In this document: one piece after another, positions 27,181 through 36,322 of the stretch
How positions within the stretch are numbered: position 1 is the stretch's first letter
Layout: every line of letters starts with the position of its first letter
NCBI RefSeq assembly: GCF_039522365.1
Contig: NZ_BAAADJ010000056.1
Location: 1 to 52,957, forward strand
From: Bacillus carboniphilus
GTDB taxonomy: Bacteria; Bacillota; Bacilli; Bacillales; JC228
DNA: 52,957 nt
Reading direction: 5' to 3'
Made by a program: the position numbers and the translations under genes
The notes under the pieces: model-generated
The model's input: the letters and a program-made list of their open reading frames with translations, nothing else
What the model was told of the DNA's origin: nothing
Databases searched by the model: none

Positions 27181-27294
27181 TCACTGAAGTAGCTTCACTA
27201 AACTAGGAACGTCCCCTAACCAATAAATAATACCTCCCATTAACACCACTAATACCCAAAACAAAAGAATAGGACCCCAACTTGAATCGTTCAT
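27181..27294 (-). CDS. 37-aa single-pass membrane peptide
   Basis: A short frame encodes MNDSSWGPILLFWVLVV then LMGGIIYWLGDVPSLVK and ends LLQ. GGGTGATG precedes the ATG at a workable distance. The size, single membrane span and good ribosome site suggest a real small membrane protein, but no family is recognised. The next 239 bases (27295-27533) show no other gene. Confidence 0.45.
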   Translation of the reverse strand: MNDSSWGPILLFWVLVVLMGGIIYWLGDVPSLVKLLQ

Positions 27295-27533
27295 ATCATC
27301 ACCCAATGTATAGAATTACCAAAACCTGTAGAAAAAATGACATTTTGATAAGTTCCACGCGAAAAAATCCCTATTCATTTGGTTATCTGCAGTTTTTTGA
27401 TGTTTTTTCCGGTTTTTACCATAAAACTAACAATAACCTTGTTTCTAAGAGTTTTTATCCAATTATATCCAAAAACCCACCAGAAACTCACCCACCAAAA
27501 GTTCACCACTCAAGGATTCCTACCTGACCACTA

Positions 27534-28304
27534 TCAAAACTCCAGCCCCAGACGATTGATCTCAATCAACACCTGGTTGATCTTTTCATAATCCGGCTGT
27601 TCCGGTAATTCTGAAGTTTCTAAAGCTCTTTTCAATTGAGAGTCGAGGTCCTTGATCATTTCTAAAGCCTTGTCAAACGAGTACTTACCATTACGGCAAT
27701 CTAACAGCAGCTGGCGGTTTGGTCGATAGGTTTGAAAATCTCCCGTTTCCAATATCTCAATCGCACTCGTTAACAGTCGAACACTGTGCATAAAAAACTT
27801 AGTATCATAGTCGTACTGCTCTATAAAATCTTGTCTTCCAGAACCATTCGATTGTCGTTCCTTCAATTTTTGGATCTGCGAATACGCGTAACCTCCAAAT
27901 TTTTCATGTAATTGCTTTGATAAAAATAGGTGACGGTGGTCAATTAGCTTTTGTCCTAGAGTGGTAACTTTTATATAATCTTGTGGTCGAACAAATAATA
28001 TCTAAATATTATTCGGAACTCCATGCATGGCATCTTTTACAAATTTATTGATATGGATAATGTTGATATCAATATCATCTTTCGTATTCTTAAAATTTTT
28101 CCCACCGGTTGTATTGTACTCGTTGAATGCATTCAAACCGAGATAAAAATCAATTGGTGGAATGCAAACACCTTTATAGTCTTTGTCAGATGTTTCAGTG
28201 TTTGTTCCATATGCATAGCTGCCTGTTGGTGCCAGTATGATGGTTCTGTCTTCAAGCCAGTCAATATTTGATTGCCCGAGGTTTATCTTTGTCATATATA
28301 TCAC
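27534..28304 (-). pseudogene. RlaP-type nucleotidyltransferase, interrupted by one in-frame TAG
   Basis: The first 100 codons (28304-28005) carry the polymerase-beta signature PTGSYAYGTNTETSDKDYKG. They end at a TAG (28004-28002) in ...HGVPNNI-stop. The same frame then continues without any other stop as ILFVRPQDYIKVTTLGQKLIDHRH, a helical C-terminal part and ends at 27534. The family (PF10127) has NNxE/D-ILFV in this place, so one nonsense change in a Gln or Glu codon explains the break. Total coding length would be 256 residues, as for intact members. Homologues are nucleotidyltransferases of uncertain target. The gene could be dead, or partly read through. Confidence 0.8.
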
Positions 28305-28393
28305 CTTCTAATAGATTACATATTTATCTTCACCCATTTAATAGTGGATATGATAACATGATGAAAAGGATATCATATGGAGTGGTTTTTAGT

Positions 28394-29233
28394 ATGGATC
28401 GACAAGACCAAGAGAAAGAAAACCAAGAATCTCAGGAAGAGTTAGAGAAACAAGAGGAACCAAAATTCGGGTACCCGGACCCAGAAGATATAGATGAAAA
28501 TTATGTACCAACGTGGGAAGACTTCCGTCCCAATGAGGAAGACAAGCTCATAAGAGAAAAAATGAATAAGCGAACCAGTTTTATTCAAAAGGTAGTCGGA
28601 TTCAGTGTGGCCTTTGCCCTCCTTGTCAGCCTTATTCAAATTTGGCCTGCCCTGTTTAATATGAACTCCATCAGTTTTTTACAAGAGTCAAAGGAGCTTT
28701 CAAAGCAAGAGGAAATCCAGGCTTATAAAGAAGCTGTTGTGTTAATTCAAGATGGGCACTCCAAAGGTACTGGGTTTGTGATAACAGAAAACGGACTCAT
28801 TGTAACCAATCGCCATGTAGTAGATGGAATGTTTCCGATTACGGTTACCTTTCCTCATGGAGAACGATTTATTGCCGAACTTATTTATACAGACCCTGAT
28901 GTAGATTTAGCTTTTATTAAAGTTGAAGGAGAAGCACTCCCTTCTCTCCCCTTGGCTGATACAAACGAATGGGACATTCAAGATGATATTTATGTAATAG
29001 GAAATCCCCAAATGTATACACAAATCGCCATTGATGGCACCATTATGGAAGGTTCTGACTCGCAAGAAGATATGAGATTAGATGCTCCCATTTTTAGTGG
29101 GAACAGCGGCAGTCCTGTTATTTTAGATGGTAAAGTGGTGGGTGTTGTTTATGCAAAGTCAACGACTGATATGAGTGGCGTTGCGGTGCCGATTGAACAA
29201 GTGTTGAAGCGATTACCGGACGAATTTAGATGA
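28394..29233 (+). CDS. Membrane-anchored trypsin-like serine protease (HtrA-related)
   Basis: The 279-aa protein has a charged cytoplasmic N-terminus (Gln/Glu-rich), a membrane segment (about residues 65-83) and an outer protease domain. The triad is clear: His in VTNRHVVDG, Asp in PDVDLAFIKV, Ser in FSGNSGSPV. Unlike HtrA/DegP it has no PDZ domain. It may work as a surface quality-control or signalling protease. The start ATG at 28394 follows GGAG at 11 bases; earlier in-frame ATGs at 28361-28364 are possible. Confidence 0.8.
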   Translation: MDRQDQEKENQESQEELEKQEEPKFGYPDPEDIDENYVPTWEDFRPNEEDKLIREKMNKRTSFIQKVVGFSVAFALLVSLIQIWPALFNMNSISFLQESKELSKQEEIQAYKEAVVLIQDGHSKGTGFVITENGLIVTNRHVVDGMFPITVTFPHGERFIAELIYTDPDVDLAFIKVEGEALPSLPLADTNEWDIQDDIYVIGNPQMYTQIAIDGTIMEGSDSQEDMRLDAPIFSGNSGSPVILDGKVVGVVYAKSTTDMSGVAVPIEQVLKRLPDEFR

Positions 29234-29242
29234 TACACACAA

Positions 29243-29277
29243 AAAAAGGGAACTCCGATAAGTAGAGTTCCCTTCAT
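29243..29277. terminator. Bidirectional terminator between the protease gene and glnA
   Basis: AAGGGAACTC and GAGTTCCCTT form a 10-bp stem between two convergent genes, with A and T tracts on both sides. Confidence 0.85.
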
Positions 29278-29281
29278 TTTA

Positions 29282-30616
29282 TTAATAAGCTTGCATGTAC
29301 TGCTCTCTCTCCCAAGGATGGACCTGGGTTCTGAACATGTCCCACTCGATCTCTTTTGCTTCGATGAAGTGTTCTAGGATGTGTTCACCAAGTGCAGAAG
29401 TAATGACTTCATTTGTTTTTAATGTTTCAAGTGCTTGGTGTAGAGTAGCTGGTAAATCTACAATACCTGCTTCCACTCTTTCAGCTTTGTTCATCACATA
29501 GATGTTACGGTCGACTGGAGTTGGAGCTGTTAGGTTGTTCTTAATACCATCTAGACCAGCTTTTAAAAGAACAGCCATTGCTAGGTATGGGTTGGCAGCA
29601 GGGTCAACGCTACGTACCTCAACTCTTGTGCTTAATCCACGAGATGCTGGAATACGGATCAACGGTGAGCGGTTTTGAGCAGACCATGCTACATAGCAAG
29701 GAGCTTCATAACCAGGAACTAGACGTTTGTAAGAGTTTACCGTTGGGTTTGTAACAGCGGTAAAGCTTGTTGCGTGCTTGATGATTCCTGCAATAAATTG
29801 ATAAGCTGTTTCACTTAATTGCAACTCGCCACTTGTGTCATAAAATGCATTCTCGCCATTTCTGAAAAGGGAAAGGTTGCAGTGCATTCCACTTCCGTTT
29901 ACACCGAATAGTGGTTTTGGCATAAAGGTTGCGTGAAGACCGTGCTTACGCGCAATGGTTTTAACCACTAGTTTGAACGTTTGGATATCATCACAAGCTC
30001 TGATGGCACTAGCATATTTAAAATCAATTTCGTGTTGTCCAGGAGCTACTTCATGGTGGGAAGCTTCAATTTCAAATCCCATTTCCTCAAGCTCAAGTAC
30101 GATGTCACGACGGCAGTTCTCCCCAAGGTCAGTCGGCGCAAGGTCAAAGTAACCACCGTTATCATTTAATTCTAAGGTAGGCTCTCCCTTTTCATCTAAC
30201 TTGAAAAGGAAAAATTCTGGCTCAGGTCCTAAGTTGAAATCTGTGAACCCTAGCTCTTCCATTTCGGCAAGAATTCTCTTTAAGTTGTTACGTGGGTCAC
30301 CCGCAAATGGTGTTCCATCTGGATTAAAAATATCACAAATGAGACGTGCTACTTTTCCTTTTTCAGCTGTCCAAGGGAATACAACCCAAGTATCCAAATC
30401 TGGACATAAGTACATATCAGACTCTTCGATACGAACAAATCCCTCTATGGAAGAACCATCAAACATCATTTTATTATCTAACGCTTTATCCAACTGACTA
30501 ACAGGAATTTCTACGTTCTTGATTGTTCCTAGAATGTCTGTGAATTGAAGTCGGATAAACTTTACGTTTTCTTCATTAGCTAACTTTTTAATATCTTCTC
30601 TTGTGTACCTGCTCAT
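29282..30616 (-). CDS. glnA: Glutamine synthetase, type I
   Basis: GlnA makes glutamine from glutamate, ammonia and ATP. The 444-aa length is that of the GSI-alpha form of Firmicutes, which is controlled by feedback inhibition rather than adenylylation. Markers are FDGSSIEGF near residue 55, the metal-ligand GPEPEFFLF, the ammonia/glutamate loop in [17 protein letters not shown] and the C-terminal segment. It is second in the glnR-glnA operon, 38 bases after glnR. In B. subtilis GlnA also relays nitrogen status to GlnR and TnrA. Confidence 0.98.
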   Translation of the reverse strand: MSRYTREDIKKLANEENVKFIRLQFTDILGTIKNVEIPVSQLDKALDNKMMFDGSSIEGFVRIEESDMYLCPDLDTWVVFPWTAEKGKVARLICDIFNPDGTPFAGDPRNNLKRILAEMEELGFTDFNLGPEPEFFLFKLDEKGEPTLELNDNGGYFDLAPTDLGENCRRDIVLELEEMGFEIEASHHEVAPGQHEIDFKYASAIRACDDIQTFKLVVKTIARKHGLHATFMPKPLFGVNGSGMHCNLSLFRNGENAFYDTSGELQLSETAYQFIAGIIKHATSFTAVTNPTVNSYKRLVPGYEAPCYVAWSAQNRSPLIRIPASRGLSTRVEVRSVDPAANPYLAMAVLLKAGLDGIKNNLTAPTPVDRNIYVMNKAERVEAGIVDLPATLHQALETLKTNEVITSALGEHILEHFIEAKEIEWDMFRTQVHPWEREQYMQAY

Positions 30617-30654
30617 TTTTAAGTTTCCTCCTTAAAATAGACAACCGTTAAGTT

Positions 30655-31056
30655 TTAATGGAAAAATCTAGACATATCCCCCTGACGTAATGAAGGTTTT
30701 TGAAAACGCCCTGCCTGTAGTAATTCTTGGCGCAGTAATTTTCTTAATTCCTCATCCGTCAATTCTTTTCTTTCTTTATGCGCCTCTTTTTTCTCAAGCT
30801 CAGTGGATGCTATTTGGACTTCCATTAGCTTTCGAATTCCCGCCATGTTAATACCCTGGTCGAGATAATCTTTAATTTCAAGGAGGCGATCTATGTCGTT
30901 TAGGGAAAAAAGCCGACGATTCCCTTCCGTTCTAGCAGGAAAAATAAGGCCTTGATCTTCGTAATACCGTATCTGTCTTGCAGAAAGGTCGGTCAGCTGC
31001 ATCACAGCTCCAATTTGAAATACTGGCATCGAACGTCGTATTTCTTTATTGGCCAT
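30655..31056 (-). CDS. glnR: GlnR, nitrogen repressor (MerR family)
   Basis: The 133-aa protein has a MerR-type winged helix ([24 protein letters not shown]) and the [19 protein letters not shown] wing-helix part, followed by a helical dimer region and a charged C-terminal tail that GlnA acts on. GlnR represses glnRA and others in nitrogen excess. The ATG at 31056 follows GGAGGAAG and matches the B. subtilis length (135); the frame is open to 31125 but that part covers the promoter. Confidence 0.95.
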   Translation of the reverse strand: MANKEIRRSMPVFQIGAVMQLTDLSARQIRYYEDQGLIFPARTEGNRRLFSLNDIDRLLEIKDYLDQGINMAGIRKLMEVQIASTELEKKEAHKERKELTDEELRKLLRQELLQAGRFQKPSLRQGDMSRFFH

Positions 31057-31090
31057 CTGAACTTCCTCCTTCACTCCCTTTGATAGTGTT

Positions 31091-31119
31091 ATTATATGTC
31101 GTGTTATGTATTGTGTCAA
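31091..31119 (-). promoter_or_regulatory. glnRA promoter (sigma-A consensus)
   Basis: On the minus strand a perfect TTGACA (31119-31114) and a perfect TATAAT (31096-31091) are separated by 17 bases, 34 bases before the glnR start. Confidence 0.9.
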
Positions 31120-31141
31120 GTTCATGTGAGGTTTTCTGACA
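31102..31141. promoter_or_regulatory. Two GlnR/TnrA-type operators upstream of glnR
   Basis: The consensus is TGTNA-N7-TNACA. TGTGAGGTTTTCTGACA at 31125-31141 is a perfect match. A second site at 31102-31118 (minus strand TGACACAATACATAACA) has one mismatch and overlaps the -35 and spacer. This paired layout is like that of B. subtilis glnRA. Confidence 0.82.
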
Positions 31142-31196
31142 TGGTTTTTAGGGAGATTGATTTTGGGTGAGGCAGAAGTCCCTTATGAGCGCAGAT

Positions 31197-31768
31197 GAGC
31201 GGACACTGGTTCCGTTATTTGTGAAAAAATGCCGGTTTCGGGCATGCAATCGGACACACGTTCCGCTATTCACCACTTTGCATGCCTTTTATGGCTGGAT
31301 TTTGTTTAATAACGGAACGTCTGTCCGCAAACTACTTGATATCAACTGTTTTATGCCAAATAGCGGATTCTCTGTCCGCTTCATTTTCTAACCGGACTCT
31401 GGTTCCGTTATTTGTGAAAAAATGCCGGTTTCAGGCATGCAATCGGACTCACGTTCCGCTATTCATCACTTTTCATGCCTTTTATAGCTGAATTTTGTTC
31501 AGTAACGGAACGTCTGTCCGCGAACTACTTGATATCAACTGTTTTATGCCAAATAGTGGATTCTCTGTCCGCTTCATTTTCTAACCGGACCCTGGTTCCG
31601 CTATTTGTGATAAAATGCCGGTTTTAGGGATGCAATTGGACACACGTTCCGCTATTCACCACTTTGCATGCCTTTTATGGCTGGATTTTGTTTAATAACG
31701 GAACGTCTGTCCGCGAACCCTCCAAAATCAGGCTATCTGACCCAAATAACGGATCTCCTGTCCGGCAC
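31197..31768. repeat. 193-bp tandem repeat array (family A, inverted copy), about three units
   Basis: CGGA-N7-TCCG modules start at 31200, 31251, 31313, 31364, 31393, 31444, 31506, 31557 (first base changed), 31586, 31637 (changed), 31699 and 31750. Units begin at 31200, 31393 and 31586, an exact 193-base period, with module spacing 51, 62, 51 and 29. Read in reverse complement, the unit aligns with that at 25661-26092, including the AACCGGCATTTT and TAGCGGAACG blocks. The array lies between the glnR operators and the ynbB terminator and fills most of a 769-base gap. No gene is convincing. Confidence 0.92.
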
Positions 31769-31782
31769 CCCGCACTGCCCAA

Positions 31783-31815
31783 CAAAAAAACTCCCCTTAC
31801 TCTAGGGAAGTTTTT
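31783..31815 (-). terminator. Rho-independent terminator after ynbB
   Basis: AACTTCCCT and AGGGGAGTT pair with one mismatch, followed on the minus strand by TTTTTTG. Confidence 0.78.
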
Positions 31816-31825
31816 CAATTTACTA

Positions 31826-33073
31826 TTACAATACCCGGTCGATGGCATAACAAACCGCTAATTTTACATGTTCATACGTTAAACCACCTTGCACATACGC
31901 TACATACGGTGGTCGAATTGGCCCATCGGCTGTCAATTCAAGGCTCGCACCTTGAATAAAGGTTCCCGCAGCCATGATTACATCGTCCTCATAACCCGGC
32001 ATATAACTTGGATACGGGGTTACATGTGAATTAACAGGAGATGCAAACTGAATGGCTTGGCAGAATTTCACCATATCTTCGCCCGTTGGGAATTGGACGG
32101 ACTGAATGAGATCCGTTCTTTTCGCATCCCATGAAGGTTCTGTTTCCATTCCGAATTGCTCTAAGAAACATGAAGTGAACACGGCACCCTTTAATGCTTG
32201 GCCTACAACATGCGGAGCAAGGAAAAAGCCTTGATACATTTCTTGAAGACTGTAGAGACTAGCACCCGCTTCTGCCCCTATTCCTGGAGAGGTGAGTCGG
32301 TAGGAGCATGACTTCACATATGGCTCTTTACCTACAATATAACCGCCAATTTTAGCAAGTCCTCCTCCAGGATTTTTAATCAATGAGCCAGCCATTAAAT
32401 CAGCCCCTACATGACAAGGCTCTAATTCTTCAACGAACTCGCCGTAGCAATTGTCTACAAAAACAACGACGTCTTCCTTTATACTTTTCACAAATGAAAT
32501 CATTTCCTTTATTTCATTTATTGTAAAAGAAGGGCGGACTGCATACCCTTTTGAGCGTTGGATTCCAATCATTTTTGTGTTCGGTTTAATGGCCGCTCTC
32601 ACTGCATCGAAATCAACACTCCCCTCTTCAGATAAGGGCACAGATTGATAACTGATGCCAAAGTCTTTTAGAGAGCCGTCTCCTTCGCCACGAATCCCCA
32701 CAATTTCTTCTAACGTATCGTATGGGTTTCCTGTTATATACAGGAGTTCATCCCCGGGACGAAGGATTCCAAAAAGAGAAATGGTTATCGCATGTGTACC
32801 GGAAATGATTTGTGGCCGCACCAATGCAGCCTCTCCTCCAAGGACTTCAGCATAAACTCTTTCTAATGTATCCCTTCCCATATCATCATACCCATAGCCT
32901 GTCGTTGGGTTGAAGTGAGAATCACTAACTCTGTTTGATTGAAAGCTTTTCAATACTTGATTTTGGTTCCAAAGAACGGTTTCATCGATTTTTTTGTGAA
33001 TTGGAGCAATCATTTCCTCCACGTGATTCACGACTTGCTGTATTTTTTCACTGTTTTTAAAATCCGAAAACAT
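31826..33073 (-). CDS. ynbB: YnbB, PLP-dependent methionine gamma-lyase-like protein
   Basis: The 415-aa protein belongs to the 'aluminium resistance' family of pyridoxal-phosphate enzymes of the Cys/Met metabolism type. The PLP lysine is in AGSLIKNPGGGLAKIGGY, the aspartate ligand in VVVFVDNCYGEF, and GTHAITISLFG is the phosphate-binding part. The real reaction is unknown. The order hflX (ynbA)-ynbB-glnR-glnA matches B. subtilis. It starts six bases after hflX, so the two are co-transcribed. Confidence 0.88.
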   Translation of the reverse strand: MFSDFKNSEKIQQVVNHVEEMIAPIHKKIDETVLWNQNQVLKSFQSNRVSDSHFNPTTGYGYDDMGRDTLERVYAEVLGGEAALVRPQIISGTHAITISLFGILRPGDELLYITGNPYDTLEEIVGIRGEGDGSLKDFGISYQSVPLSEEGSVDFDAVRAAIKPNTKMIGIQRSKGYAVRPSFTINEIKEMISFVKSIKEDVVVFVDNCYGEFVEELEPCHVGADLMAGSLIKNPGGGLAKIGGYIVGKEPYVKSCSYRLTSPGIGAEAGASLYSLQEMYQGFFLAPHVVGQALKGAVFTSCFLEQFGMETEPSWDAKRTDLIQSVQFPTGEDMVKFCQAIQFASPVNSHVTPYPSYMPGYEDDVIMAAGTFIQGASLELTADGPIRPPYVAYVQGGLTYEHVKLAVCYAIDRVL

Positions 33074-33079
33074 ATGTCC

Positions 33080-34327
33080 TTACCTTTCTTGTTGCGTAAA
33101 AATTGGATGCGTCTCTAGTGCATAGCCTTTTAGACGATATACATCTTCTTGTTCATCAAATTCAAGGTTCGTCACAATCGTTTCTGTTTTAAGCTGACTG
33201 ATCATTCTACCTTGGTCTGCCTGAATTAAAAGGTCATACGGATTCATTTCGGTCCGAATGACTGATTCTACTGTTTGAAGTAAAAGTCGTAAGTCCTCTT
33301 CTTTATAGGCACTAATATGAATACTATTCTTTGGAGAAAGACGAACAAAATCACGCGGACTCGCATCTCTTTTATTATAGACGACAATTTCAGGAATGCT
33401 AGATGCTTCTAGACTTTCAAGTAATTTTCTGACGGTTCTTTCATGCTGATCACAATCTGGATGGGAGCTATCGACAACATGAATTAACAAATCAGCTTCC
33501 GCTACCTCTTCTAACGTAGAGCGGAATGCTGCAACTAAAGTCGTTGGTAAGTGCTGAATAAATCCAACGGTATCTGTAATTAAGGATTGGAAACCGGTTG
33601 GTAGCTTTACTTTTCTAGTCGTCGGATCAAGTGTAGCAAATAGCAAGTTTTCCTCTAGCGTTTCTTCACTTGTTAAGCGGTTAAAAATCGTGGATTTCCC
33701 AGCATTCGTATAACCCACCAATGCAATTTGAAACACTTGGTTTCTTTTGCGTCGCTCACGGTACCGCTCACGATGTCTTTTCACTTGCTCGAATTGTCTT
33801 TTCAACTCATCAATTCTTCTGTTGATATGTCTTCTATCACTTTCAAGCTTTGTTTCCCCCGGACCTCTTGTACCGATTCCTCCACCGAGACGGGACAATT
33901 GAGCACCTTGGCCACCTAATCGTGGGAGTAAATATTCTAGCTGAGCCAATTCAACTTGGAGTTTTCCTTCTCGTGATTTAGCACGGCCAGCAAAAATATC
34001 TAATATTAGCTGAGTTCGATCAATAATCTTCGCATCTAGATGTGCACTTATATTTCGAACCTGGCTTGGTGAAAGTTCATCATTAAAAATAAATAAGCTT
34101 GGCTCTAACTCTTCCTCCAGTGCTTTTAACTCTTCCAGCTTCCCTTTTCCAATATACGTAGCATTATCAATTCGATCCCGCTTTTGAACGACTTCTGCTA
34201 ACACTTCTCCATTCGCTGTATGGGTCAAGGATGCAAGTTCTTCCATTAAAAATGTAAATCGCTCATCTTCTATGTGCGGGAGTTGACACCCTACTAATAT
34301 CGCTTTTTCTTTATATTCTTGAACCAA
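33080..34327 (-). CDS. hflX: GTPase HflX
   Basis: HflX binds the large ribosomal subunit and helps split stalled ribosomes, in particular under stress. The 415-aa product has the N-terminal HflX domain, a coiled coil and the G domain: G1 GYTNAGKST (about 205-213), G3 DTVGF, G4 NKRD. The glycine-rich linker [18 protein letters not shown] is present. I chose TTG at 34327, which follows GAGGG; another TTG lies 17 codons upstream (34378). Its B. subtilis counterpart is ynbA, next to ynbB as here. Confidence 0.92.
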   Translation of the reverse strand: MVQEYKEKAILVGCQLPHIEDERFTFLMEELASLTHTANGEVLAEVVQKRDRIDNATYIGKGKLEELKALEEELEPSLFIFNDELSPSQVRNISAHLDAKIIDRTQLILDIFAGRAKSREGKLQVELAQLEYLLPRLGGQGAQLSRLGGGIGTRGPGETKLESDRRHINRRIDELKRQFEQVKRHRERYRERRKRNQVFQIALVGYTNAGKSTIFNRLTSEETLEENLLFATLDPTTRKVKLPTGFQSLITDTVGFIQHLPTTLVAAFRSTLEEVAEADLLIHVVDSSHPDCDQHERTVRKLLESLEASSIPEIVVYNKRDASPRDFVRLSPKNSIHISAYKEEDLRLLLQTVESVIRTEMNPYDLLIQADQGRMISQLKTETIVTNLEFDEQEDVYRLKGYALETHPIFTQQER

Positions 34328-34471
34328 GAAATAACCCTCTTTCTCCTTTTTTTCATTTATGTATTGACTCTTTTTCAAACCGTGTTACAATCCAGTCTTG
34401 GAGTTATTTTATGTAATCATACACATTTAATATATACATGAATTCATTTTAACATCAAGGGGTGATCCTCC

Positions 34472-35080
34472 ATGTCTTGGGAATTGCTTTCCGTCATTGG
34501 TACAATCGCGTTTGCGATTAGTGGAGCCATCGTTGCGATGGAAGAGGATTATGATATTTTAGGCGTCTATATTTTAGGTGTTGTGACAGCATTTGGTGGC
34601 GGTGCGATACGAAACTTGCTGATTGGCGTTCCCATTGCAAATCTCTGGGAGCAAGATTCACTTTTCCAGATTGCCCTTTTATCGATAACTGCTACCTTCT
34701 TGTTCCCTAAAAATCTATTAAAATATTGGAACAAGTGGGGAAATTCGTTCGATGCAGTTGGTCTGTCTGCCTTTGCCATACAGGGAGCCCTTTTCGCTAA
34801 CGAAATGGGACACGGAACTAGCGCATGTATTGTCGCTGCTGTTTTAACAGGGAGCGGCGGAGGGATGCTACGAGATGTGTTAGCTGGCCGTAAGCCACTG
34901 GTCTTGCGTTCTGAAATCTATGCTCTATGGGCTATACTTGCTGGAGCCTCTATTGGTATAGGTTTTGTTAACACTACTATCGAACTTGTTCTCCTTTTTG
35001 TCATCATTACTGTGCTTAGAATTTTGTCATTCAGTCTAAAGTGGAGACTTCCACACAGAAATCTACAAAGAAGTTTATAA
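34472..35080 (+). CDS. UPF0126/TRIC-type membrane channel protein
   Basis: The 202-aa protein has six to seven membrane segments and two glycine-rich repeats (AFGGGAIRNLLIG and GSGGGMLRDVLAG), the hallmarks of UPF0126. Prokaryotic members with this fold are trimeric cation channels (TRIC type) and some have been linked to glycine transport. The conducted ion or solute here is not known. The ATG follows AAGGGGTGAT. It is a lone plus-strand gene between hflX and a V4R-STAS gene. Confidence 0.85.
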   Translation: MSWELLSVIGTIAFAISGAIVAMEEDYDILGVYILGVVTAFGGGAIRNLLIGVPIANLWEQDSLFQIALLSITATFLFPKNLLKYWNKWGNSFDAVGLSAFAIQGALFANEMGHGTSACIVAAVLTGSGGGMLRDVLAGRKPLVLRSEIYALWAILAGASIGIGFVNTTIELVLLFVIITVLRILSFSLKWRLPHRNLQRSL

Positions 35081-35220
35081 TACTACTGATTTGGAAGATG
35101 GCCTATTAACCTTCTTCCATTTTTTATTACATTTTTTTGAATAACGAATTGTTTTTCATTGAATTTTTGTAAAATTTGCTACAATAAGATAAATACACAA
35201 AGGAAAAGGAGCATCGTTTG

Positions 35221-36258
35221 ATGAAAACTAATTCTGGCAATTTTAATATTGGTGGAGTAACGTTCAATTGGGACTTAAATAAGGGGAAATTTTCATACGA
35301 AGGCAGAGATGCCGTTCTCTTCTGGATTACTACAGCTATGAAAACCTTTTTTGATACGATTGAAGAAATTTCTGGCGAGGAGGCTTCCCGCCTTGTCTTT
35401 GAAGCATCAGGTTTTCGACAAGGAGTTGTTGTGGGAGATTACTTTGAGAAAGTAAAGAGTGTCACTCCGGAAGAAGCCATAGAAATGATTACAAATACAT
35501 ATGCTGCCGCTGGTTGGGGACTGGTTAAAATTGAAGAACTAAACCCTGAATCAAAGATTGTCAGAATCCATCTCAAAGATAGCTGGGAATATAAAATAAA
35601 CGTTGAACAGGGAAAGAAGGTTGGAAGTAATTTTTTACCTGCCCATTATGCCGGCGTATTTTCTGGTCTTTTCGGAACCAATATGGGGTTCGATGTTGTT
35701 CAGTACCAGCAATCAAAACATGATTATACAATTGTGGAATTCTATCCTTCAAAGGTAACAATTCGTGATAACGTCCACCAATTAGCTAGGAAAAAGGAAT
35801 TGGACCAAATTCTCCAACTAGAGGCTTTAGTGGAGGACAAAACAAGAGACTTAAAAAAACTAGTAAAGAAACTTTCTTCACCTTTCATTCCTGTACTGGA
35901 TGAAGTTGTAGTTGTCCCCCTAATTGGAGAGTATAATGAAGAACGTTCTGAAGAGCTGCTTGAAAAGATCATTACACAATTACCACACTACCAAGCAAGG
36001 TTCTTAATTTTGGACTTAACTGGAGTAGAATCCACAGAGTTCACCTATATGGCAGCTCTAATTAGAGAAATTGGTTCTTCCGCCTCTATCATGGGTACAG
36101 AAACCTTTTTAGTGGGAATAACGCCTGATTTATGCAAGTCCTTAACAAAAACGGATTTAACTTGGGATTCATTTCAATGTTTCCATACATTGCAACATGG
36201 GATCTATTATGCGCTCGGACAGTTAGGTAAAGCGGACCCCCATATTGATATTAAATAG
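35221..36258 (+). CDS. V4R and STAS two-domain sensor protein (RsbR-like)
   Basis: The 345-aa protein has an N-terminal V4R-like domain (about 45-180; SRLVFEASGFRQGVVVGDYF and FLPAHYAGVFSGLFG), a coiled-coil linker (about 190-225, QILQLEALVEDKTRDLKKL) and a C-terminal STAS domain (about 228-335, VVPLIGEYNEERSEELLEKI, LDLTGVESTEFTYMAAL). This resembles RsbR-type stressosome subunits, where a sensor domain is joined to STAS; V4R domains bind small hydrophobic ligands. The usual phospho-acceptor site is Thr/Ser in LDLTGVEST, so phosphorylation is possible. No RsbS/RsbT partners are near. The ATG at 35221 follows AAGGAG. Confidence 0.8.
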   Translation: MKTNSGNFNIGGVTFNWDLNKGKFSYEGRDAVLFWITTAMKTFFDTIEEISGEEASRLVFEASGFRQGVVVGDYFEKVKSVTPEEAIEMITNTYAAAGWGLVKIEELNPESKIVRIHLKDSWEYKINVEQGKKVGSNFLPAHYAGVFSGLFGTNMGFDVVQYQQSKHDYTIVEFYPSKVTIRDNVHQLARKKELDQILQLEALVEDKTRDLKKLVKKLSSPFIPVLDEVVVVPLIGEYNEERSEELLEKIITQLPHYQARFLILDLTGVESTEFTYMAALIREIGSSASIMGTETFLVGITPDLCKSLTKTDLTWDSFQCFHTLQHGIYYALGQLGKADPHIDIK

Positions 36259-36288
36259 ACGCTCGGTTTCTTAATAACCAAGCGTCTA
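36256..36288 (+). terminator. Terminator hairpin after the V4R-STAS gene
   Basis: TAGACGCT-C-GGTT pairs with AACC-A-AGCGTCTA; the stem begins at the stop codon. The T-rich tract behind it is broken up, so strength is moderate. Confidence 0.6.
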
Positions 36289-36322
36289 TATTTATGGATT
36301 TATTTTTTGTTTTTGTGAAAAC

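Noticed and set aside
27282-27591. Plus-strand frames of 70-81 aa near the nucleotidyltransferase pseudogene
   Set aside because: Low-complexity, basic, no ribosome site, and partly opposite the pseudogene.
25661-31768. Possible CRISPR arrays
   Set aside because: The recurring modules are only about 15 bases, spacing is uneven (30-62), and the sequences between them are themselves repeated from unit to unit. No cas genes are present.
31167-31861. Frames of 65-74 aa inside the 193-bp array
   Set aside because: They are copies of the same repeat read in different frames, with no start signals.
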